Positions 55,618 through 64,000 of a stretch of DNA of 64,000 nt are shown piece after piece. Position 1 is the first letter of the stretch, and every line of letters begins with the position of its first letter. The stretch is from Rutidosis leptorrhynchoides (Eukaryota; Streptophyta; Magnoliopsida; Asterales; Asteraceae), in contig NC_092339.1 of assembly GCF_046630445.1 (NCBI RefSeq), forward strand, positions 52,909,001-52,973,000. Direction: 5' to 3'. The notes beneath the pieces were generated by a model. The model did not search any database. It was not told where the DNA came from and saw only the letters and a program-made list of their open reading frames with translations. A program made the position numbers and the translations under genes.

Positions 55618-58600
55618 TGTAAGGACCCCGACCTAATCCATCTGGACGAAGTCTTCAACATATGGTCCCATTGCGAGGTGCTGAACTCTACATGCCATGA
55701 ACGACTCCATGTAGTATCTTTAAAATGAGCAAATGCACAGCGGAAGACTTAATTCGTACATGAGAATAAACATGCTTAAAAGTGTCAACCAAAAGGTTGG
55801 TGAGTTCATAGGTTTATCATAACAATCATTTCAATATATTAATAGACCAAAAGATTTCATAATCATAAACATAATACACTCGCAAGTGTATGTAAAGCAT
55901 TCTAAGTGGTTGAGCACTTGGTAACCATACTTAACAATAATCAACGTTACATATTCCCTTTATTATGAAATCTCACTACACTGTACCAAGTGTAGTCACC
56001 GAAACGAAGTACTGTGCAACCGTTGAATACTGGTCGTCCAGCTCGGTTGGGGTTGTCAAGCCCGATAGATCTATCAACAGGATTCGCGTTTACAATACCC
56101 ATGTAAATAGTAGTTACTAAGCTACATGGAAATATGCCAGTGGTACAACTCAACGTAGAATGTATTTTAAGTACTTATGTCTATTTCGTAAAGCATTCAT
56201 AAAAGCAGCGCATGTATTCTCAGCCCAAAAATATATATTGCAAAAGCAATTAAAATGGGAGCAAATGAAACTCACCATACTGTATTTTGTAGTAAAAATA
56301 CATATGACGACATTAAACAAGTGTAGATTTGGCCTCGGATTCACGAACCTATATCATTTATATATATTAAAACATTTAATAATAATCAAATAAGTTTATA
56401 TATTGATATTAGTAATATACTTGTTATTTTAGTATGTCATATGTATTAAATTTCGTTTACGTAACTAATTATTATTTGGTACAATAATATTAATAATAAT
56501 AAATAAAAAGTTGTGTTATCTTATAATAATAATAATAGTAGTAATAATAATGTTAATAATAATAATAATAAAAATATTGTTAATAAAAATAGTAATGATA
56601 ATAAAAATAATGATATTTATAATGATAATAGTAGTTTTTAAATAAAGTGACAAGTTTAATAATATCGATAATGAAAATAACAATTTTTATAAATATACCT
56701 AATACTTAATAATATTAATAATAAATATGGTAATAATAATAATAATAATAATAGGATAATAATAATAATAATAAAAATAATACTAAGAATACTACCTTAA
56801 GTGTGTAACTTCCATGGTTAACAAAAATATAGTGTTGCTGCCCAGACTCGAACCCATGACCTCTCGTTTAACAAACACACAAACACCCCTAACCACTGCT
56901 CCATTGTATTATTTCTGATTTTATTAGAAATTTTAGTTTCTTTTAACTTGATTTCTGTTTTTATCTTTATCCCTAACATCACTACAATCATCATCTCATT
57001 AACATCATAACAATTATCATTCATCATCATCAGAATAACACATCACCGACGCCATCATTATCATCGTTATAACCTCATCATCCTTATTATACCAACATCA
57101 AACTCGCATCATCATCATTTATCACATAAAATCATAACCCATTTATCATTTTATCATCATTACAATAATCTTAAACATCATCATCATCCAGTGTTATCAC
57201 CAACACATCATACAATCATCATGATTTCATTATAATCGTAATAGTATCATCTTCTTTGTTCGCGTTAATCTTAACAGAAATATATATAGTTACGGGTTCC
57301 TTATTAATTGATTTTGATCCTTGCTCAACAATCATAAACATAGAGGTCTAAAGAAATTGGATTATCTTGGCCCAATAATACAAGTAAATACACGGCCCAA
57401 CAATTAAATTAACCTCGACCCATATTCACTTTCTTGCAACCCTTTTTAACGAAAAAAATATATATCGTGTAACCAGTTGGATCCCATCGAGAACCATTCT
57501 TCACACATCATATATCATCTTTTATTAGCGAGTGGATGTTATTAGTATTACTTTTGTCTGCCATAAATCTTGTTGCTAGTCCCACTTGTGCATTAGAAAG
57601 TGATGTATAATATTATATGTATTATGGTTGATAACCTTTAAAAAGTGCACAAAAACCACCCATTTCACTTAGTTAAAATTCGTGACAGATGAAGAACTAG
57701 TTATCAACAACAGAGACTGTTTATTCGAGGTTGTTCGTAGCTTGGTTTTGGGCAGCAGGTAATAGAAAAACAATCAAGTAAAAGCAATAGCGGTGATGGT
57801 TGTTCCAGCTGAAATAGGAAGAATGAGGTGGTAGGGTGATGGAAGTGGTGATGAAGAAGGTGGTGTGGTTGTATCCAAAATAGAAGACAGGAATATAGAT
57901 GGAACATAGGTGATGTGTGTGTGTGATTGTGACTCGATAAACCGAAGAGAAAAGTGAGGTGGTTAGTGGTCATTTACAAGAGTGGTTGTTATGGTTTTCA
58001 ATGGGGTTTGTTCGTGATTGAAATAGAAATAGTTATGGATACAGCAGCAGGTAGTGTTTGAATTATTTAAGAAGTATAAACGGGTACAAACAATAAGTAT
58101 TTGGTGGTGTTGAATTCTAGGAATACAAGCGAGCAACAGAAAAATATGAAGTAATTAATGAGTGGGTTGCAGGTTGTACGAGGTGGTTTGAGTGTGTGAT
58201 GGTTCACGGTGGTTGCTATGGTAACGGAAGGTGAGTTGAGGTCGAGGATGGGGATGAATAAAATGGTGATTGGTTTGAGTTTAAACATATGGTGGTGATT
58301 ACTCCGATTAAAGATGGTTTGAAGTGAATCGAAAATAGAATTAGGATAGTTCAAAGTAGATGAACACGAGTAGTCGAGCAGGTGATTGAAGAGTTTGATA
58401 TTGGTGGTTCATGTAAGGAACAAGAAGAGAGAAATGGTGTTCTAATCTATTCTTAGTATATCATGTTATGTATATGTATCTTGTATATATTAGAGATAGA
58501 TATAGATGATGGTGATATGCAGCAGAAAACAAAACTTTGGAACAGTCACTCAAACATTTTAATCAATTAAACACAGTTGTTGAATGATTGAGATAGAAAG

Positions 58601-59324
58601 TAAATTCACGGGTAGAATAGAAAGGGAAGAAAAGAAGAAAGCAGACAAAGATATAAATATCCGATTATCTATAATTATTATCTATTATATATGATATGGT
58701 ATATTAATATCAATAATAATAATTATAATTACATTAATAATAATGATAATAATATTAATAATATTAATAATATTAATATAATAATTATACAATAACTTAT
58801 AAATATTTTCATAAAATAGATTTTATAAATTTTTACAAACAATATTTATAAATTAAAATATACATATAATAATTGTGTATAGATATTATATATAGTATAC
58901 TATATACATTGATCTACAATTGTTTATATATAATTATTCGTTTATTAATTTCGTATTTTAACTTGTTTAATATCAATCGAAATATCAAACTAGTATATTA
59001 CAATTATTTAATATTTATTTTTAATATACTTTTATTTATATATAGATATGTTTTTAAATACTAAATATTATAATATCATATTTCATGACAACAACGTTTA
59101 ATATTTCAAATTATACCTCCAATTATTATTTATACATATACACACATATCTATTTACAAATAGTTGTTCGTGAATCGTCGAACACAGTCGAAAGTCAATT
59201 GAATATATGAAATAGTTCAAAATTTTTGAGATTCAACATAACAGACTTTGCTTTTCGTGTAGAAAATATTAAATTGTATCGAGAGTTTGGTTTAAAATTA
59301 GTCGAAATTTTCCGGGTCGTGACA
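55618..59324 (-). repeat. 3' LTR of element D
   Basis: The LTR is 3707 bp, TGTAAGGACCCCG to GGGTCGTGACA on the plus strand, and is closely related to the LTR of A. The left flank GTAAT (55613-55617) is the predicted duplication. It holds a tRNA-like sequence (56834-56906) and A/T-rich trinucleotide runs (56510-56790, 58720-58800). No gene is seen. Confidence 0.85.
56834..56906 (-). ncRNA. tRNA-like / SINE-head sequence inside the D LTR
   Basis: The minus strand has GGAGCAGTGGTTAG (A-box-like) and, about 35 nt later, ATGGGTTCGAGTCTGGGC (B-box GGTTCGAGTC). Total length is 73 nt, as for a tRNA. I could not form a convincing acceptor stem, so it is a tRNA relic or SINE head rather than a working tRNA gene. 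It could act as an internal RNA polymerase III promoter. Confidence 0.5.
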
Positions 59325-59816
59325 GTACCTACCCGTTAAATAAATTTCGTCCCGAAATTTGAATGCGATCGTCATGGCTAACAATAAAAATGTTTTCATG
59401 ATGAATATGAGTTGATAAATAGAGTTTTATCACTATTGAGTAATATGAATAAGACAATTCGATTACTCAAAAAGTACGAATGAAGTTATCACTAAATAGT
59501 GAAACGAGAAAGACAAATTTCATCACAACTTTTGACTAGTCATGGTTGATCTTTTGGAAAATAAGGTTCGTCTTAACTTTTGACGTTGTCTCGATTGAAT
59601 TCCGAAATTTAAGGGATTTAAAAGAAAATCTTGGAAATCTTATAGGATTTGATTCTTCGGGATTTATGAAAAATTAGGATCCTCTTTAATTTAATGCGAT
59701 TATCTGTCTCGATTGCTTTGTCTGGTATCTTCTCTGTAAATGAACTTCTTTTGTTCCATTATTTTCACCACTCCAATTCTTTCTTTCTCGATCCATACTT
59801 TCAAACGATTGTGAAA

Positions 59817-59990
59817 ATGCTTAATTCAGTTCTGATCCTTGTCCTCATCCTTACTATCGCAACATTCATTCTCCTTTTCCAACTTCCACCAGAGGAATCT
59901 ACTTTCTTCTACTTCGCCCTTGGGGTTATAGTGTTTTTAATTCTCCCGTGTCTTTATGTTGCGATAAACATTGACATACACGGTTTGTAA
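59817..59990 (+). CDS. 57-residue two-pass membrane microprotein, antisense ORF of element D
   Basis: ATG 59817 to TAA 59990. An in-frame ATG further up (59694) exists, but the homologous copies in B and C start here. Hydrophobic segments at about 3-23 and 31-50, the loop LPPEES and the tail NIDIHGL are all kept. It differs from the C copy at 13 residues, mostly hydrophobic exchanges, and has the same length. The leader upstream (T/C-rich, ATTATTTTCACCACT) also matches C. The TATA-like site is mutated in this copy. The function is unknown. Confidence 0.62.
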   Translation: MLNSVLILVLILTIATFILLFQLPPEESTFFYFALGVIVFLILPCLYVAINIDIHGL

Positions 59991-60599
59991 TTTATGTGTT
60001 GTTATCGGGCTTTATATTCACCCTTATATTTTGAAGCTCTATGCTTTTGTTTTCTCTTCCCGACTTCAAGTCAAGCGGATAATGGTCCAGAATTCGTAGA
60101 TATAGAATTTCGAATGATTATAATTTTCTAAGCAGGAAGGAACGTGATAGCACGATTTGATTTTCAAATTTATCAAAATTACTGAAGATAGAACTATCAA
60201 GAATATATTCTTCTTGATATGTTCGGAGGTTATGTAGAATGAAAGAGTTATGTAACATGACACATGATGATGGTATAATCTACTATGAACTATCATCACA
60301 TTTCATTAGAAACTCAGCATGACTTACTGTAATATAATCACGTTGGCCAAACGTCATTATATTATACTAACTCATGCATCAGTTCCCCACACTTCTCCAC
60401 AATTTATTCATAATTTATACTTAGATTTTTCAGAAGTTTTCAATTTAATGGAATACAGATAACACCAAGAGGTAGATAATTTCGGACAAAAATATTTATG
60501 AAAATATCCTCAGAAATATTGAAGATATTTTATGATGATATTTTGGAATTTCTAAGTTCGAAGGTTGATAAAGGAAAGTTTTCCGCAAAATTTTAACAT

Positions 60600-60845
60600 G
60601 ACTTTGGAGCAAGATATTCTCTAAAGATTTCATCGGATCCAGAATTACCTGGATTCTTTGAATATAGGGTTTAGTCCTTGTATTTATCCTTGGTCTCCTT
60701 CATGGTGTGCTCAATCTGATTTTCAGTACCAAATTTTCTATCGAGCGTTCCTAACACTTCCTTCTTTATCATCAACTTTTTGGCCATTAAGACCATCTAC
60801 AACATGCTGCTTCGTCAGCATTTTCAAAGTTAACGAATCTGGGTC
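60600..60845 (-). pseudogene. Captured poly(A)-binding protein fragment in element D
   Basis: The minus strand reads FVNFENADEAA, then VVDGLNGQKVDDKEGSV after a 1-2-bp frame change, then (H)TMKETKDKYKD and YSKNPGNSGSDE. FVNFENADEAA...GLNGQK.DDKE is the clearest PABP RRM3 signature among the four copies. Stops and shifts make it non-coding as a whole. Confidence 0.75.
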
Positions 60846-60970
60846 ATCGGTTTTTAAACCGAGGTGGTTTCAGGAAAATTGTGTTTTTAGATGATTAAAC
60901 GCTGATGGCAATATGGTGGAATATGAAAGGTTCTCCGGTAACAATAAAAGAGCACGCAAATATATCAAAG

Positions 60971-61060
60971 TTATAATAAGGTTGTTTCGAACGAAAAGTC
61001 GAAGTTGACTTGTTGGAGCTGTGACAAAATTGGCTAATTTGGAAAGAGATTACCCAAATT
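60971..61060 (+). pseudogene. Antisense zinc-knuckle-like remnant in element D
   Basis: The plus strand reads KSKLTCWSCDKIG, a stop, then FGKRLPKLF. The spacing fits CX2CX4HX4C if the stop replaces the H and the L the last C. Confidence 0.4.
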
Positions 61061-61387
61061 ATTTTGGGTAATAATAACAGTAAAAGAATTAGCACAGCTA
61101 CGTGTTAAACGATTACTCAGTTTCCGAGAGTTTTTCAGGTGCATAACTATATGCATCAATCTTTTCTTTCATAGATGAAGTACGGTTGGCTCATCCTCTC
61201 GATTGAGGTGTCTTCAAGAATCATGAAAGATTTGAACATGGATTGGAATCGTCAAGATTCAAATGAGGTTTAAGAAGAAATCAAGTGGCAAACTTGAAGA
61301 AATGTTTAGTTTCATATTTTATAATCAATATTTTAATTCATTTTAGTTGTCCAATAATGGCAGTCCTTAGTTGATAGTCCAATAATC

Positions 61388-61391
<4 letters not shown>

Positions 61392-61446
<55 letters not shown>
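61392..61446. repeat. AT microsatellite in element D
   Basis: An uninterrupted (TA)n tract, absent at the same place in A. Confidence 0.9.
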
Positions 61447-61451
<5 letters not shown>

Positions 61452-61700
61452 TACCCAACGACGTATTGTATACGTATTGTCTTTGCATCAACCCAGAGAC
61501 GTATTGTAAACGTATTGTCTTAGAATTAACTAAGACGTATTATGTACGTATTGTCTTAGGATTTATCAAAACGTATTGTATACTTATTGTGTTAGGATGT
61601 ACCAAATATTCGAATTAATAAATACGTATCATGACCCGTATACAACTTATTGTCTCAGAATTAATCCGACGTATTGTGTACATGTGTCCCGATTTATCCG
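61452..61700 (+). repeat. Diverged tandem repeats of ACGTATTGTATACGT type in element D
   Basis: About five units of 45-55 bp each contain ACGTATTGTATACGT or a variant (a 6-bp arm around TGT), followed by ATTGTCTTAG. Confidence 0.6.
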
Positions 61701-62339
61701 ACGATATGTAAAGTACGTAAAATAAATAACAGTAAATAAAATTGCGAGAATATAAATTGTGATAATTAAATTGCGATAAATAAAATGTAACCAGTTAGCT
61801 AGGAACAGTTAGCGTGGATTCTTAACAAAATTCTTTATAATTAATTTGTTTGTTTCTAACAAATTTTATTTTGTCCAATGTTTTCTTCATTATGCCACTT
61901 GTTGGATTATGATAAGTCAAAATCCAAATATGAAATTGAATGAATATGGTTATTCTGTGGTGAACGGATACGTATATCGGTGGATGTAAGTAGGATAGTA
62001 AATGACTGTTGAATCAGATTCGCAGAATGTACCGTGTAACTGATTAATGTGAAATCTAAATATTCCTCGGGTATTACCTACCCGTTAAAATATTTTCATC
62101 ATTAACAGTTTGTACAAAAGAATTTTTAATTACAATCTTTATGAAAATATACATACATATATATTTTCTTCAGATGTAATCATGGATTTAATGAGTCAAT
62201 AAGATATTAAACTCATTTGATTTATTGTTAGTACTAGATTATATAATCTCTAAAACATTAGAAATTACATAATCGCCATGTCGAGCGAAGATAATCGATG
62301 TAGAACGATATGTAGAACGATGATTATACTCGAGGTACA

Positions 62340-62815
62340 GAATGAAATGTTGAGGCATAGATTGTTGATGGTACTGGTGCTATTATTGATGGTACTGTTG
62401 GTGCCGGTGATGTTGCTGAAGCTGGTAAATTTTGCACCATATTCTTCAAATTGATTACTCGAGCACGAAGTTCGTTGACTTCTTCTATTATTCCGGGATG
62501 TTTGTCGGTCAGAACGAGCGGATGAATAAGATTTAGAATTGTGGATAGAATATAATTGTGTCGAGCTACTCTGGAAATGAGGCTGAAAATGGTGTTTTGG
62601 ATAGGTTCGCAGGTAAGTGTTTCAGGTTCTTCACCAAGAGGTGAATTTGGTTATTGGAAAGGATCGCCTTTTTCTCGTCTCCATTGATTAAGTCGACTAC
62701 GAACCCATCAGATGAATTGGGGATGTCTGATTGATTGATTCATTCTGGTGACGCTGCTTTCGGAGCTGGAGTGGGACTCCATATCGGAATCCGAGGGACT
62801 TGATCTAATGGTGAG
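62340..62815 (-). pseudogene. Decayed gag-like ORF of element D
   Basis: Pieces matching the C-element ORF (LINGDEKK for LNQWRQEE, KHLPANLS for EALTGEP in a shifted frame, the IIEEVNELRARV block with stops) run in order. There are several frame changes and stops. Confidence 0.55.
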
Positions 62816-63219
62816 TTCCATTGCGTACGATTGAATAAAGGATTTTTCAATATGAAATGATTTCCGGATATCGGATGATATTCTAATTGCATAGAATACC
62901 TAGATATAGTACAGGAGATCCCGTAATTTCGAAGAGAATTAAGGAAACATGTCAGACAAGATTTAATGTGATGGGATATGAATTTGTCTGTACACCATTT
63001 ATGCAATAATTGCAATAAGACGTGTCGAGACTGAAAATGATAGGTAGATACTTTTCGACAAATGGTGGTAAGCAACAACTTTTAACATGCAGACCAGGTT
63101 CAAGTCTAGACTCATTAATATAACCTAACAACTACTAGGTCGAAGTCCAGACTCACTAATGCATCCTAACAACTACCTGTTAGACACACTAATGCAAGAC
63201 CTAGTTCGCTATGACCAAC

Positions 63220-63231
63220 GCTCTGATACCA
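63220..63231 (-). other. Primer-binding site of element D
   Basis: GCTCTGATACCA on the plus strand, two bases from the LTR start TGTAAAGACCCC. It is the complement of the iMet site. Confidence 0.9.
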
Positions 63232-63233
63232 CC

Positions 63234-63832
63234 TGTAAAGACCCCGACCTAATCCATCTGGATGAAGTCTTCAACATATGGTCCCATTGCGAGGTGCTGA
63301 ACTCTACATGCCATGAACGACTCCATGTAGTATCTTTAAAATGAGCAAATGCACAGCAGAAGACTTAATTTGTACCTGATAATAAACATGCTTAAAAGTG
63401 TTAACCAAAAGGTTGGTGAGTTCATAGGTTTATCATAACAATCATTTCAATATATTAATAGACCACAAGATTTCATAATCATAAACAAAATACACTCGCA
63501 AGTGTATGTAAAGCATTCTAAGTGGTTGAGCACTTGGTAACCATACTTAACAATAATCAACGTTACATATTCCCTTTATTATGAAATCTCACTACACTGT
63601 ACCAAGTGTAGTCACCGAAACAAAGTACTGTGCAACCGTTGAATACTGGTCGTCCAGCCCGGTTGGGGTTATCAAGCCCGATAGATCTATCAACAGGATT
63701 CGCGTTTACAATACCCATGTAAATAGTAGTTACCAAGCTACAGGGAAATATGCCAGTGGTACAACTCAACGTAGAATGTATTTTAAGTACTTATGTCTAT
63801 TTCGTAAAGCATTCATAAAAGCAGCGCATGTA
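63234..63832 (-). repeat. 5' LTR of element D, cut by another LTR
   Basis: Nearly identical to 55618-56217 and collinear until GCATGTA at 63832. There the left copy continues with TTCTCAGCCC but this one changes to a new LTR. Confidence 0.88.
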
Positions 63833-64000
63833 TGACGATCGCTCCAAATCCATATGGATGAACACGTCATTCATCGATTTCATTGCGAGGTATTTGACCT
63901 CTATATGATACGTTTTGTAAACATTGCATTCTTTTGAAAAGGCACACCATAAATGAATATTTAAATCAAAGGTTTTCGACATCTGATGATTTCTACATAT
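63833..64000 (-). mobile_element. Start of a further LTR inserted in the D LTR
   Basis: TGACGATCGCTCC starts at the break. GCGAGGTATTTGACCTCTA and the following bases resemble the ends of the A, B and solo LTRs. ATGTA (63828-63832) is the predicted duplication. It continues beyond the window. Confidence 0.7.

Larger units (their letters stand above)
59325..63233 (-). mobile_element. Element D interior
   Basis: This is 3.9 kb, from the polypurine side (ACGGGTAGGTAC on the minus strand at about 59325-59336) to the primer-binding site at 63220-63231. It contains the antisense microprotein ORF, the PABP fragment, the zinc-knuckle remnant, an AT tract and a decayed gag-like ORF. No pol is present. 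It contains the uninterrupted versions of the sites where E (near 60465) and F (near 60915) entered element A. Confidence 0.85.

Noticed and set aside
56834..56906. A working tRNA gene.
   Set aside because: A and B boxes are present, but no convincing acceptor stem or anticodon arm forms.

Overview
This window is repeat-dense plant nuclear DNA from a flowering plant. Long LTR retrotransposons are nested inside one another, a CACTA transposon is present, and only scraps of ordinary genes remain. The kingdom is shown by plant-type Ty3/gypsy and Ty1/copia elements primed by initiator-Met tRNA, an En/Spm (CACTA) transposase, a plant-mitochondrial 26S rRNA piece, and plant-like importin-alpha and receptor-kinase exons. 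The style of the repeats suggests Asteraceae, but that is inference. I see no intact host gene and no complete pol gene anywhere.

Layout, left to right. 1-1695 is a minus-strand LTR (E) running off the window. It sits in element A (minus strand; 1696-2155, 10843-13139, 5' LTR 13376-16365). A is also split by a full-length, young, non-autonomous gypsy element F (2156-10837; TSD GGTGG; 2.6-kb LTRs; gag pseudogene; no pol). A itself sits in a copia element whose gag-protease part and 660-bp LTR remain (16366-18010). 18298-33904 is element B (plus strand; TSD TAATT; 3.6-3.7-kb LTRs), which carries two nested solo LTRs. 33910-42257 is older DNA: SINE-like pieces, a decayed LINE ORF1, a terminal-inverted-repeat element filled with mitochondrial-type DNA, importin-alpha and receptor-kinase exon fragments, a hAT MITE and another MITE. 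From 42731 a CACTA transposon begins. Its minus-strand transposase region is split by element C (45502-54470; TSD CCTTC) and again by element D (55618 to the window end), whose right LTR is cut by another LTR at 63833.

Elements A, B, C and D share one internal domain of about 4 kb with no reverse transcriptase or integrase. It holds a short gag-like ORF with a coiled coil, a captured fragment of a poly(A)-binding protein gene (end of RRM3, linker, start of RRM4) on the sense strand, and, antisense near the 3' LTR, a 57-codon ORF for a two-pass membrane microprotein. That ORF is open without any indel in all three copies visible here. This domain is joined to at least two quite different LTR types. 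I rank it, together with the covarying hairpin arrays in the LTRs of element F, as the most likely undescribed biology in the window.
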